From assembly GCA_009760855.2 (NCBI GenBank), contig WPIO01000049.1, forward strand, positions 2,499,001 to 2,557,500: 58,500 nt of DNA, written 5' to 3'. Below the pieces are notes generated by a model. It was given only the letters and a program-made list of their open reading frames with translations, was not told the DNA's origin and ran no database searches. Below are positions 34,581 through 46,724 of this stretch, in pieces (position 1 is the stretch's first letter; every line of letters starts with the position of its first letter). Both the position numbers and the translations under genes were made by a program. This stretch comes from Cristatella mucedo (lineage: Eukaryota; Bryozoa; Phylactolaemata; Cristatellidae).

Positions 34581-35224
34581 GGAAATGACACGTTGTGCTG
34601 CTGAACAATATAAATGAGTGAATCTTGTCTAACAATATATATAATTCATTTCTCGAATTATATAGCAATATAAGCCGACGTTCAGTCACATGAGGACGAC
34701 TCAACGTCTGATCTAGTTGCCATTATCAGGACATGAGCTTACGAGTTCTTGAGAACTGTCAAAGGATGACCACATTTGACATTGTTTGGAAAATAACCTC
34801 TCAGAATAGGTACCTGTCTTTCACACTGCAGAAAACGTCTGCTTACATTTTCTGTGGCATTTGGTCTTCTCAGGGCCAGTTCACGCGATCCAGAAGTCAC
34901 ACAATATTTCTTGGATATATAGACTTGACGACAACATGAATTAGCTCTATTTCTAAGGTCTTATTTCGAAAAAATACTTCGAGCAAATATCTTTATAATA
35001 ATGTTGCTGCATACTGCGAAAATTATTTTAATCGTTTTCTTTTTTTAACTTATTCGTTTGAGACCAGTACAATTAAATGAGCCTGCTGAAAGTGCATCAG
35101 AGTGCATGCAGAAAAATTTCCCTGGAGCTACGAGACAAGGCATCGTTAAAAAATGTCACTTTATTCCATTAAAAACAATACACGATCTCCAAAAACCAAC
35201 TTGCATATTAATATGATGATAATT
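34581..35224. other. Unannotated AT-leaning stretch
   Basis: Nothing recognised. Confidence 0.4.
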
Positions 35225-35705
35225 GGTAGACTGTATAGCTCCCAAAGAAAACTCCCCCACCAGGCCAAGCATCGTACCACCGGCTTTTCGGAATCCAGCA
35301 GTTTACCAATACCTCGTACCAACATCAAATCCTTTGGAGACCGTACATTTAGTTTGTACGCTTCCAAAGCCTGGAACTCCCTCCAGATTTGCGTCAGAAC
35401 ATCCCTGACTTGACCACATTTAAAAAGAACCTAAAAACACACCTATTTAGGGGACCGCATTTAATGGGTCCATGTGATTAGTCCTTGATATGCTTATGCG
35501 TGCTGACACTGTGCATGCTGCCACTAACCACATTTGCATGCTGACCCTGTGCATGTCACGCCTAACCACATTGTTCACGTTGTTTATCAAGCATGATATT
35601 ACTCACAATTCAATCGTGTTTCCCTTTGCAGCAAATGTAAAGCGCCTAGTAAGAGATTGAGTTCTCTGAGGGCGCTTTATCAAGTGCATTATTATTATTA
35701 TTACT
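35225..35705 (+). mobile_element. LINE-X 3' end
   Basis: Reads HQAKHRTTGFSESSSLPIP, RTNIKSFGDRTFSLYASKAW, then the LINE-X 3' untranslated region with repeated GTGCATGCTG/ACTAACCACA words, AGAGATTGAGTTCTCTGAGG and an (ATT)n end. 5'-truncated, as usual for LINEs, with one frameshift. Confidence 0.82.
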
Positions 35706-36035
35706 AAAACTCTATCTGTACGCAGCAGGAACTCCAAGTTTTTAAGTGATTTTCCATTAACGATCCTCGGTTAAAATAAATCAACTTATTAAATAAGTTT
35801 TCTTACTAACTGTGATCAAAAGACTGTCACCATCATAGCTTAAATTGTTTCTTTGCCCGTGTATTTTCCAGCCGTGATATATTATGGCTGAAGCTTTGCA
35901 GGTCTCATGTGGTGTAAACACTTATACAATGAGCTTCTGCTGTTTAAATAGTACAGCTAGTGGAAACTAAGGAAGCATCAACATGAAAATATAAAACGCA
36001 CGTTCTCAATTGGCAATGCGAATACTTAAGAACCC
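35706..36035. other. Unannotated stretch
   Basis: AT-leaning, nothing recognised. Confidence 0.4.
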
Positions 36036-36208
36036 GTAATGGCTCACTGGGTAAGGCGGTTGCTTTTCACGACCTCGGCCCCGAGGTCGTGGGTTCGAAT
36101 CTTGCGGTGGGCGATACTGTATCGCCACTGCAAGCGGTGGTGATAGCCGTCAAGGCTCTTCTGTCACTATACAAAACGAGGCTGTTAAATCAGCTAGTAT
36201 TTTTTTTA
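36036..36208 (+). mobile_element. SINE-Z copy, best-preserved tRNA-like head
   Basis: A-box region TAATGGCTCACTGGGTAAGG and B-box GTGGGTTCGAATCTTGC. The five base pairs of the would-be T stem (GTGGG with CTTGC) all pair, three of them G-T. The body (CTGCAAGCGGTGGTGATAGC, GGCTCTTCTGTCACTATAC, GAGGCTGTTAAATCAGCTAG) is followed by a T run. Confidence 0.82.
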
Positions 36209-36512
36209 AATGATGTAAACGCAGGTGTAATAAACGTGTATGACCATCTTCACGAGCGTTTGCTTATGCTCTGTGAGTGCTAATGGTTGTAGCTCACAGC
36301 TTTGTAAAGTGAGTGGGCAAAGTGAGTGTGAAAGGTCTCAAATCATTCGTTGATTATCTTTTTTCATCCGAAAGCAGCAATTATCAGCAGTACGTGCTTT
36401 CCAGCTCCATCGAAAATCACCAACTAGCCTCGGCGAAATATGAAAGACAATTTCATAAGGCTCGCGGCTAAGTAGAATCTACATATAATATTATAAGAAT
36501 ACTAGTGCATTA

Positions 36513-36549
<37 letters not shown>

Positions 36550-36754
36550 CATTATAATATTAACAGTAATAATATTCATTAACAGTGTTATACTATTATA
36601 TTGTCATAATATTACTACAAATAAATAATAATAATAACATAATATCATACTATTTTATATATGATGTTATAAATGTTATGTAATAGTATAATCGTGAGTG
36701 TAAAATCTACTCTTCGTGGCACAGGAATCACATTAGAGCGGCACGCCTACAGCG
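36209..36754. other. AT-rich stretch with (TA)n
   Basis: A TA run at 36513-36550 and AT-rich sequence with TAATATTA/ATAATAAT words to 36700. No gene. Confidence 0.7.
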
Positions 36755-36825
36755 AGCGAACACAAACGTACAGAGCCTAGAAAGAGATTGAGTTCTCTGA
36801 TGGCGCTATAAAAAATGCAGTATTA
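36755..36825 (+). mobile_element. LINE-X/SINE-X tail fragment
   Basis: GCCTAGAAAGAGATTGAGTT, CTCTGATGGCGCTATAAAAA, then a TATT-rich end. The next SINE-X begins within a few bases. Confidence 0.7.
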
Positions 36826-36827
36826 CT

Positions 36828-36970
36828 ATATTACTCAGTTTGGCCTAGTGGTTAAGGTGTTCGCCCAAACAACGTCTGGCTTAGGTCGCTGGCTCGAGCT
36901 CTGCGACACTCGTGAAGTGCCTGAATAGAGATTAAATTCTCATATGGCGCTTTACCACAAATGATATAAC
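36828..36970 (+). mobile_element. SINE-X copy
   Basis: Head: CAGTTTGGCCTAGTGGTTAA and GCTGGCTCGAGCTCTGCG. Tail: GAATAGAGATTAAATTCTCA and TATGGCGCTTTACCACAAAT. Moderately diverged but complete. Confidence 0.75.
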
Positions 36971-37121
36971 TAAAACTCCGTGCCGGCGCGCGGAAGCTGA
37001 AAGAGCGGACCATGGAGAGAACTGGGCACAGAAAATAAGCTAAATAACACTCACTTGAAAAATACCATTCTAGTTCTCTACGTCTGGCTGTAGCTAGAAA
37101 CTTTAAAGCGATTTGAAAGCT

Positions 37122-37247
37122 GCCAAGAACTGTTAACTTCAAATTACCAGTAGAGTAACAAAGAAATGTTACATTCACTACTAAGCCAAGAACTACTAAC
37201 TTCAAATTACCAGTGGACTAACAAAGAAATGTTACATTCACTACTAC
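37122..37247. repeat. 63-bp tandem duplication
   Basis: Two copies starting GCCAAGAACT at 37122 and 37185, about 95% identical by eye. Confidence 0.92.
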
Positions 37248-37984
37248 ACAATCCGGATTGCATGCGACAAGTGCTTGATCTTCACATGGGATTTTCTATT
37301 TGGACCAGAGGCTGGCGAGGCTGACTAGTCGCTAGCTAGACGATGCAAACTGGAGAGCCAGCCTGAGAGGACGGGCGGATGCAGGAAACGGGCGGAAGCA
37401 GAGCAGCGCTTCTTGAACGCTCTCTGCCGTCTTTCTTCATGTGTGAAGCTATAATCAATCTAAATAATTTTGAATGTGTGCGGGCGTGAGTGCATGAGTG
37501 AGTGAGTATGTAAACATCGATTGTACGCTTCCGTTGTGCCCCTCTTGATATTTCTAATACTCGTACAATGGTACAGCTACAGTGAGCTTCATGTCAAAGT
37601 GAAAAACGGTGGAGGTGATTTACCAGTTTTTATTTGTCGCTGCAGCATGCATTTTCATAGACTGAATTGAATCTTGTTGAATTTTTATCTAGTTATGAAA
37701 TAGTGATGATCGGGCCTTTGATCGGTGCGTTATTTAACCTCGCATTTAAATCGTGCGAAGAGCGTCTCTCTCAATGCAATGGATATCCTAAAAGAAAGGT
37801 TTAGTCTGAGTGATGGTTTGTCTGTCGGTGAGACATAAATATAAATAAACACAAGCAAAAACATAAAATTGAATGTAAATATAAATATATATGTAAGTGT
37901 AAATATAAATTTAAATGGAAGTGTAAATATAGGTTTAAATATAAGATTACGTGTAACTGTAATGATACATATAAGCATAACTAA
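37248..37984. other. Unannotated stretch, AT-rich at the end
   Basis: AAATATAAAT-type sequence at 37835-37970. No gene. Confidence 0.4.
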
Positions 37985-38032
37985 TTGACTTAGCGCTCTA
38001 AGAGAACTCAACCTCTATTCAACACTTGGTAC
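37985..38032 (-). mobile_element. LINE-X/SINE-X tail fragment
   Basis: TAGCGCTCTAAGAGAACTCA then ACCTCTATTCAACACTTGG, the reverse complement of the shared tail. Confidence 0.6.
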
Positions 38033-39427
38033 CCATGATTTTTCATTGGTACACGCTAGTCTAGCTTTACAAAAGCTAGTGATCATCAGTTCGTTTACAA
38101 ATACATGAGCACTTTTTCAAAGCTTTCGGCAAAATTCATAGGACTTGTGACTTCAATAAAGCAAAATTCAGATTATTGGAGGAAGATGTGTTGATTAGGG
38201 CCCATTTAAATAGCGATTAAGGTTGCTATAGCGAAAAGGTAAGCATGAGGTAATCCAGTCGGTACGCGTCTGGCCGAAGGCTAACGAAGCACACATAGCT
38301 ACGTGGAAGAGGCGATTTCCTCGCCCGACTTTAGAAGATGGGCGTGACAGGGAGGGGAGCAGTGATGGACGGACGCGTCTCCATCGCTGGGGTGGGACTG
38401 AGAGGGAAGCTCTTTTGAAATGTTCCGCCGTCGTGGTTGTCGACCGGGCGAAAGCTAATATTCCATTTTAGCTGGTTACATTTATTACAGTATAATATTA
38501 AACAGAATAACTAAAGCAAGCACTGGAGTTTCGCAGTAACCATTCATTTCTGTCAGCTTCCAGAATACCGGCGATCTGAAGGACTCCTATTAGTGATGTG
38601 ACTTTAGAAGTTAATGCTGCTGCTCCTCCCGTGAATTCAATCAATAAAGCCAGTTCTTTTTTTCTTAGCTGTATCGTCAGAGTTAAAAACGATTTCACGC
38701 AGCGGTACTCGACGCATCCGCGGACTGTCGTAAGAGCAACGTGCATACAAGCCACTAGAAGAGGTTGCCCATCAGCTTGTCAAGCAGCCTCGTTTCTATA
38801 GCGATAAAAGCTATATACTAATTATATAATTGGTACACAGCCTTTATTATAACAATATTTATACAATAATTATGTAATTACAATAGAAATATAATTAGTA
38901 TAAGTATGTAATTATTATATAACATTTGTATAATTATAATCCCTACGCCACTTGCACGTAATGAAATGCGTGCTGAAGGCTGCGTTGCACTCACGACCTG
39001 AACCGTGAAGTGAACTAAGTGCCTAACTCCTGGGCTGAAACCAAATGGATCGCATCATCTTATTCAAACTGAACTCATTCAAAGCTCGCGCGTTCACTTG
39101 GACTCGTACTTTTGAATGCGCGATTGCAGGATCGCCCAGCTTATCTTGAAGCAAGAAAACGCCGCTGACCGTTCGTTCGCTGCCCGTCTGTCGTCAGCAG
39201 TCAGCGACCGGGCAGAGAAGCCTGCGAGAAAGGCGGCGAGCGAGCGAGAGAGCGAGCGAGCGAGTCGCGCCCTGGCGCTGCGTGCGCGAGATCGTCCAGC
39301 GGTCGGTCGGCAGACAGTCTAGTACGCTTCTGAAGCCTGAAACTCAATACCGACTGACATCACGACACCTTCGACTTGACGACGCTGGAAAAGAAGCTTC
39401 AAATGCCGCGCCTTTGTCTCGCACCAT
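38033..39427. other. Unannotated stretch
   Basis: AT-rich at 38810-38945; turns CpG-rich from about 39080, with a GAGC-rich run at 39237-39264. No gene recognised. Confidence 0.4.
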
Positions 39428-39680
39428 TGGCTGGGTCCTTGTGATTTTTCTTTTGCGTGCCTATGCGTGCTGACCTTGTGCATGCTACCACCAACCACGG
39501 CTACATGTTGGCACGGTGAATGTCACCTATAAACATGTTGTGCTTTTTGTCATTTTCACGTTACGACCAACCATTTGATCATGCTTCCTTTACAGCATAT
39601 TTCAAGTGTCTAGAAAGATATTAAGCACAGGGCAGTAGAAATATATTATTGCAGTTATTATTATTCTTATTGTTATTAAG
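39428..39680 (+). mobile_element. LINE-X 3' untranslated region
   Basis: GCGTGCTGACCTTGTGCATG, AACCATTTGATCATGCTTCC, then TAGAAAGATATTAAGCACAG and a TTATTATT end. About 250 bases, decayed. Confidence 0.75.
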
Positions 39681-39747
39681 ACTCCCCGGTGCATGCAATG
39701 TTGATGCTTATCTATGGGACCCGAAAGCCCAACGGCATGACCGGAAG

Positions 39748-39832
39748 TAGATTAACTGTCACCTCTGATGGGACTCGAACCGGCATCCCTCTTTCACGGT
39801 CGGGCATTCACGCTGCGTTGCCATGCAGCGAA
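39748..39832 (-). mobile_element. tRNA-like sequence (SINE head)
   Basis: On the minus strand, CATGGCAACGCAGCGTGAAT in the A-box position and GCCGGTTCGAGTCCCATC, a near-ideal B-box. The T-stem bases do not pair well and no acceptor stem closes it, so it is not a working tRNA gene. It may be a SINE head of a third family. Confidence 0.5.
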
Positions 39833-39839
39833 GCGTCCG

Positions 39840-40950
<1,111 letters not shown>

Positions 40951-41129
40951 CCTTTATGCGACGCTACGCTTACGAATCTTATGTTTGCAGGTTATATCCA
41001 CGCGAAATTGCGTACGTACTTGCTTTCGTTGGTAAGTTGGAATTCTATAGTGGACAGAATACGACGGCCCTAGAGATTACTTATTAGTGTTTCTGAATTC
41101 CAATCTTCAACAATTCCCTCCTAACGACA

Positions 41130-41299
41130 TCTGCTCTCCTGCAGCCGACTTTGGCACATCCTTTTCAGCGGTCCTGAGCTGCTACTTTCGTGCTACTCAC
41201 TACCGCTCGACTGCTCTCCTGTCTCAGATGTTCTTCTCACTTTCTTTTTGTTTCGCGAGATGAAGTCTGTCGGCTTTGGAATGCATACCGACAGCCGCT
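41130..41299 (+). mobile_element. LINE-Y fragment, plus-oriented
   Basis: CAGCCGACTTTGGCACATCC, GAGATGAAGTCTGTCGGC, and AATGCATACCGACAGCCGCT, matching the C-terminal LINE-Y coding end. It stops at 41299, where the 3' untranslated region should begin. Confidence 0.75.
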
Positions 41300-41425
41300 T
41301 AATGTAATGGAATGTATCTCCGTCTGTAAATACACAGAGCCACAAACGCAATGCGGGTGTTAAGAAGGAGAGTTTTGTGTAGCGTACTCGCAGCCTAAGC
41401 GGTTTAAGGTACGCATATGGTAGCT

Positions 41426-41428
<3 letters not shown>
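41300..41428 (-). mobile_element. LINE-Y 3' end, minus-oriented
   Basis: AATGTATCTCCGTCTGTAAA, AAGGAGAGTTTTGTGTAGCG, CTCGCAGCCTAAGCGG: the 3' untranslated region and coding end in reverse. It joins the preceding plus-oriented fragment tail to tail and ends at a GA tract. Confidence 0.75.
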
Positions 41429-41520
<92 letters not shown>

Positions 41521-41537
41521 CAGAGTAGATTGGGAGT

Positions 41538-41628
<91 letters not shown>
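41428..41628. repeat. (GA)n - (TA)n - (GA)n compound microsatellite
   Basis: GA at 41428-41520, TA at 41539-41590, GA at 41590-41627. Confidence 0.97.
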
Positions 41629-41629
<1 letters not shown>

Positions 41630-41937
41630 TAGAATGAGCTCAAAAGCGCGAAACCACAATACTGGCAGCGTATAAGCTGATAGTCTGCTGCGGTTCGGCG
41701 AGTAGAGCCTCAATAACGATTAATGTAAGGGAGATGCGTTAAAGAATAGATTAAGAGAAAGAGAACGTTGAGAATGCGTTGAATCAGGGAAAAGTGATAA
41801 CGAGCAGCGTAAGAAAAGGCCAAGCATGAGGTACAGTTGAATTTGCGGTCGACAACGGAATTGGCGAGGTTGTGTAGTGAAATCAAAAAAATAGTGCTTG
41901 CCGATTCAACCGCGTCCTTTACAAAGAGGCACGTGGG
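41629..41937. other. Unannotated stretch
   Basis: Nothing recognised. Confidence 0.4.
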
Positions 41938-42062
41938 TTTAATGGCTATCGCCACAGCTTGCAGTCGGCAATAAAGGATCGCCCACGGCAGGACTCAAAC
42001 CCACGATCCCTGGGTCGCAAAGAGCGAGAACACCGCTGAGCTAAGACCCTGAGCAATTGTTG
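41938..42062 (-). mobile_element. SINE-Z copy, 3'-truncated
   Basis: On the minus strand: TCTTAGCTCAGCGGTGTTC as A-box region and CGTGGGTTTGAGTCCTGC as B-box, then GTGGGCGATCC and GACTGCAAGCTGTGGCGATA. It ends soon after GATAGCC. Confidence 0.75.
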
Positions 42063-43002
42063 AGGCAGCCCGACGATGACGACGCGTCCAATGGGGGAGG
42101 GGCTAAAGCACTGACCCAAGCTGCAGCGTTCAACTTCCGCTTTGGGTTCTGTCGCACGTAGAGGATGCAGTCGCCACTTCATATTCAGACTAACCGACGT
42201 GTTTTTGGCAAATAAACGGCAGCCAAGAATTCGTCAAGTAATGTGAGCGATGTCCTCTACCGGATTCCGCAGTTTAGCACAGCTCAACTCTGACCTTTGA
42301 GGGGCCGTTGGGACTTGAGCTTAGTATGACGAGCGCGGCGCGGCTCTACCGGAGCCATAGCGCCGCTGAGTGCCTCCCCTGCCCGCTTCTCACTGAAAGC
42401 ACTGCAATTCTATACTGTCGGCCTTCCAGCGAGAGGCTATCGTGCTTAAAGCATGAGCTAGAATGACGCTCAGTCACGAGCACCAACCGAAATGCGGCAT
42501 TTCCTCACCGTGCCAACTACAACCAGGCTCGGCGTCTCTCAACAACAAAAAACGACTGGCCTCGGCCGCGTCCAACGCACAACTGAACTCCAAACGCCTC
42601 AAGTGCAGTTACTGACCACCCCCCCGTGCTGCAACACATCCCCTCGTAACTATATTTCCCCAGATAAACGTGCCGATACCTGCAATAAACAATGTCAGCG
42701 AGCCATTGACTGACCGCAAGGCGATCGACACGACCAACGGGAAATAAACTGGTCGGTCACATCGCTTTAAGCGTGGATACAAACGCCTACAGGCCACAGA
42801 CCAGGCCTAGGCACTCAGAGAGAGGGGCCACACCAGACCGCACCGAACCGGACAGGCTGACCGGACCGCGCGCCCTCGGCGCGAAGCTTGAAGGCATTTG
42901 TTTCTCCTGTTTTGCACGTTTATTAAATGATTGCATGCATTTCCTTTTGCTTTCAGGCCGAACTGAAAAAACTCTGGTGACCGCATTTGAGGTCTGTTTA
43001 CA
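42063..43002. other. Unannotated stretch
   Basis: No recognised gene or repeat. Confidence 0.4.
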
Positions 43003-43021
43003 GATATATATATATATATAC

Positions 43022-43058
<37 letters not shown>

Positions 43059-43085
43059 CAACTATATATATATATATACAACTAT

Positions 43086-43156
<71 letters not shown>
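43003..43156. repeat. (TA)n with CAACTATA interruptions
   Basis: TA runs broken four times by ACAACTATA-type steps. Confidence 0.97.
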
Positions 43157-43159
<3 letters not shown>

Positions 43160-43333
43160 TTGCCGCGTGTGTGCTGTGGTTCATTTTGGACGGCGAGCTC
43201 GTGGCCTGGCTAGAGGCGTGCCGCTCCGAGCTCTCTGAATGTAATGTGACTCCATAAAGCCACAGGGACTAAGTGGGTGTTACTATGCAGGAGGGCTTTC
43301 CTTCCTAACTCGAACAGCCTGAGCGGCTTTCAA

Positions 43334-44349
43334 TATAATGAAATGCACTGTAATGTATCGCCGTCTGTAACTCCACAAAGTCATAAAGACCATATGGGTG
43401 TTACGCAGGAGAGTTTTGTATAGCCCACTCACAGCCTAAGAGGCTTTCGGTACGCATTCGGTAGCCGACGGAATTCATCTCAAGCAACAAAGAGAAAGTG
43501 GGAAGCATAGCAGAGTCAGGAAAGCAGTTGGGGTAGTGATTAGCATGAAAGTAGCTGCTCAGGACCGCTGAAAAGGATGACCCATAGTCGGCAGTAGGAG
43601 AGTAGTTGTCGTTGCGTATGAATTGTGCAAGCAATTTCCACAGTCTAGGACCTGCAGAGCTAAAGTTTCTGTTGCCGACGGTCTTTAAGCGGAGGAATGG
43701 GACAGCTAATTTATTGTCCACACAGGACCTGAGGGCGCGAACAGGCTGAAACTGATGCAGCAGTTCAGCTAGGTACGAAGGAGCCAAGCCGTGGCGGGCC
43801 TTGTGGGTCAGCGTAAGAACCTCGCTCTGAATCCGTTGGTCAACCGGCATCCATCTTAGCTCTTTTAGCAAAGGAGACACGTGCTCAAACTTCTGGGACA
43901 TGAAGACTAGCCTTGCAGCCATATTCATAGTCTGCTGCAGTGGCCTCATAGCTTTGTTTGGCAGCCCAGCCAAAAGGGAATTACAATAATCAAGCCGAGA
44001 CAGAACTAAGGAGCTAGTTAAATCTTTTGCAAGCGACTGTGGAAGACAGCTCCTAATCTTGGATAGGGATCGGACGTGATGGCTAGCTGCAGAAGCAGTC
44101 TTCTGAATTAAGCTTTTAAAATTGAGGGAGCTGTCCAAAACGACATGTAAATTTCGAGCACGTGGTGAAGGTCGCACAATAGAGTCGCCTATTAGAAGAG
44201 CAAAGCCTTTTAATCCAGCCACACACTTAGAGTGCCCTATGAGCAGCAGTTCGGTTTTATCATCATTTAATTTCAGGAAGTTTTCCGACATCCAGGATCG
44301 AGTATCGGCAAGGCAAGCATTCAGTTTCTCAGTTGCCGCATTATTTTGC
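43334..44349 (-). mobile_element. Younger LINE-Y copy inside an older one
   Basis: 5'-truncated just upstream of NACLADTRSWMSENFLKLN (the truncation lies after the YADD box), running through the complete C-terminus and the 3' untranslated region to an AATGTAATGT-like tail at about 43334-43360. It is the best-preserved LINE-Y in the window. Confidence 0.82.
43401..44291 (-). pseudogene. LINE-Y reverse transcriptase, intact C-terminal 296 codons
   Basis: Begins WMSENFLKLNDDKTELLLIG, the characteristic segment after the YADD box in CR1/L2-like reverse transcriptases. It continues through VLSRLDYCNSLLAGLPNKAM, SPLLKELRWMPVDQRIQSEV and AGPRLWKLLAQFIRND. It ends with a LINE-Y-specific extension including NSVGYRMRTESLLGCEWAIQ. 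The N-terminal endonuclease and polymerase motifs are absent through 5' truncation, so it cannot move itself. Its intactness over 296 codons suggests a fairly recent insertion. Confidence 0.85.
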
Positions 44350-45199
44350 AGCCAACTGACTTCGTGTCACGCAAAAAAGAGAAAGCGAGGAGCATAGCTG
44401 AGTCAGGAAAGTAGTTGAGGATGCGAGTAGCATGGAAGCAGCAGTTTAGGACGGATGGAAAGGATATGCAATAGTTGGCAGCAGAAGAGTAGTTTTCGTC
44501 GAATAAGAATTGTGAAAGTGAGTTCTACAGTCTAGGACATGCAGAGCCAAAGCTTCTGTCACCAACGGTCTTAAAGCTGAAGGAGCGAACCGCTAACATA
44601 TTTTCCATACAGGACCTGCGGGCATGATGATGCCAAACATGGTTCAGAAGATCAGATAGGTACGAAGGAGCCAAGCCACCCAAACGGGTCTTACTGGTCA
44701 GCATAAGAACGATAGCCTGTATCCGTCGATCAACCGGAAGCTATCGCGGCTCCGGCTTCAGCCAAAGAGACGCGTGTCTGAACCTCTGAGACTCTTTAAC
44801 TAGCCTTGCCGCCATATTCATCGCCAGCTTCAGTCGGCGAATGACTTTGTCGGCAGCCTAGCCAAAATGAAGTTGCAATTATCTCGCCTAAACAAAACCA
44901 GGGTACTAGTTACATTTTATTGTCAGCCACCACGTGAAACCCTCTCTAATTATAGATGATGAAGATTGGACGCGATGGCTAGCCGAGGAGGCAGTTTTCG
45001 TAACCAAACTTTCAAAATTTAGGCAATCATTGAAGACGGCAGCAGAATTCCGAGCGCGTGGCGTCGGTCGCACAAAGGGATCACCAATTAGAAGATCAAA
45101 GTCTTCTTGGCAAACCACACGCTAGGGGTGTCCAATAAGTAGCAGTTCAGTTTTATCTTTGTTTTGTTTAAGGGAATTTTCTGACATCCAAGGTCGAAT

Positions 45200-45352
45200 A
45201 TAAAAATAATATTATTCATTTGCATAGCACCCCAAGAGCACTCCATCTCTATTCAGGCGCTTCACATGTGCCTCCGGGCTCGAGCCCACAACAGCAGCCA
45301 GACCTTGGTCGGGGTGAGCACCTTAACCGCTGGACCAAACTAGCTCCGCGAA
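45200..45352 (-). mobile_element. SINE-X copy inside LINE-Y
   Basis: Minus-oriented. On that strand: GCGGAGCTAGTTTGGTCCAG, AGCGGTTAAGGTGCTCACC, GTGGGCTCGAGCCCGGAGG, then GAATAGAGATGGAGTGCTCT and AATGAATAATATTATTTTTA. The interrupted LINE-Y bases (CATCCAAGGTCGAAT and CGAATGTCTGCAAGG) carry a short repeated CGAAT on both sides, as expected of a target-site duplication. Confidence 0.82.
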
Positions 45353-45650
45353 TGTCTGCAAGGCAAGCATTTAGCTTATCAGCCACTGCAGCAGATTACG
45401 ACGGTTTACACGACAAATACAGCTGAGCGTCGTCAGCATAGAAGTGATTTGTAATCGCATTACAAATTGTCATCAGAGTCGCTTTTACCAGAGGCTCAGA
45501 ATAATTGATGAACAGCAAAGGACCGAAGACGGACCCTTGTGTGACTCCGTATACTACTGGTCTAGTGTAAGAGGCTTTAACCTCCCCCCTCCCATACAAC
45601 ACGAATTGAAAAAGATCGGGCAAGCAGCTGTACGCATTTATTTTTAGCTT

Positions 45651-45791
45651 GCAGCAGACGCGTGACTCAGGGGGCACGGTGCAACATTGAGCTCCTCTCG
45701 CAAGAAAAGATGCCTCCACTTTATTATATAATTACGCTTCTTCGCTGAGCATTTTACCCAGTTGCAACGTTTGCAAGTCCACGCTAGCCGG
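45651..45791. other. Junction between LINE-Y and the CT repeat
   Basis: Nothing recognised. Confidence 0.35.
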
Positions 45792-46142
45792 AGTCTCTCT
45801 CTTTCTCTCTCGCTCTCTCTTTCTCTCTCTGTCTCTGTTTCTGTCTCTCTGTCTCTGTCTCTGTCTCTGTCTCTGTCTCTGTCTCTGTCTCTGTCTCTGT
45901 CTCTGTCTGTCCGTCTCTGTCTGTCTGTCTCTTTGTCTTTGTCTCTCTGTCTGTCTGCCTGTCTGTCCGTCTCTGTCTTCTGTCTGTCTGTCTGTCTGTC
46001 TGTCTCTGTCTCTGTCTCTGTCTCTCTGTCTCTCTGTCTCTCTGTCTCTCTGTCTCTCTGTCTCTGTCTCTTTGTCTCTGTCTCTCTGTCTGTCTGTCTG
46101 TATGTCTGTCTGTCTGTCTGTCCGTCTCTCTCTCTCTCTCTC
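45792..46142. repeat. (CTCTGT)n / (CTGT)n polypyrimidine tract
   Basis: 350 bases of CT with periodic G: hexamers CTCTGT at about 45837-45906, CTGT runs near 45905-46000 and 46088-46122, and octamer CTGTCTCT runs at 46010-46080. Frames over it are artefacts. Confidence 0.97.
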
Positions 46143-46179
46143 GGGTTTCAGCCACGCTGTACGCGCACGAGCAGCGGCC

Positions 46180-46724
46180 GCCGCACAGCCAATGTTTTCT
46201 ACGGAATGAGCACTGCAAACACCAGCAACTGAGTAACCACGTGACCGCTCGCCCGCGAGATCCGCCGCAGATGTTGCAAGCTGCGCGGGTGCTGAGAACC
46301 GACAGTGCGCCGCCGCCGCCGCCGCCGCGGGCTTCAGCACGAGCGGAGAGCTCGTGGCGCCACCGCACGACAGAAGAGGAGCGTCTGTACTGTGCTGCAA
46401 GAGCGTAAGAGCGGTGCTGGATGGTGCGGAGCGCCACGGAGCCAATCACGTGGGAGGGGAGATGGAAGCCGGTCGCGAGGGGGGCGGAAGCCGGTTACGG
46501 GGGCCCGGGAGGCGGAAGCCTGTCACGCGGGGGGGGGGGGCGGGACTGCGTCATGCTTATCCTTCCGACGCTCTATAAGTTTTCAACCCTCATCTGCCGA
46601 TGGCTGGAAAAAGCGAGAAAAAAAATTAATCATTGAAGATAGAAGCAAACGGGAGAATGCGCCAGCTCTCGAGCCGAGCTAGGAGCACATCCGCTCGACT
46701 CGAGTTCAATCGAGAGCCACTAAA
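46180..46724 (+). promoter_or_regulatory. CpG-rich promoter candidate
   Basis: Two palindromic E-boxes, ACCACGTGAC (46236-46245) and ATCACGTGGG (46445-46454). The second is joined to a CCAAT box (46442-46446). G-rich runs follow, then CTCTATAAGT with TATAAG at 46574-46579. CpG is dense, and a (GCC)n lies at about 46306-46328. The arrangement suggests a plus-strand promoter with transcription starting near 46600. E-box plus CCAAT promoters are commonly bound by bHLH-ZIP factors and NF-Y; binding here is inference. Confidence 0.45.

Larger units (their letters stand above)
43236..45650 (-). mobile_element. LINE-Y host copy, broken by two later insertions
   Basis: The older LINE-Y in a nest. 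Its 3' untranslated region is at 43236-43333 (GACTCCATAAAGCCACAGGG, GCCTGAGCGGCTTTC). The rest resumes at about 44350 (GCCAACTGACTTCG) and runs to about 45650. Between these lies a younger LINE-Y (43334-44349). A SINE-X interrupts at about 45200-45352. On the minus strand its reverse transcriptase reads PVVYGVTQGSVFGPLLFINY and HFYADDAQLYLS, so the catalytic box is kept, but frameshifts break the C-terminal half. Confidence 0.8.

Noticed and set aside
36036-36110. Functional tRNA gene
   Set aside because: A- and B-boxes are good, but the acceptor and anticodon stems do not close, and the same body follows other copies. It is a SINE head. The same holds for 33.04, 39.75 and 41.94 kb.
43401-44291. 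Intact host gene of 296 codons
   Set aside because: The segment after its start and the C-terminus match CR1/L2-like reverse transcriptases, and several decayed copies lie in this window. It is a truncated LINE.
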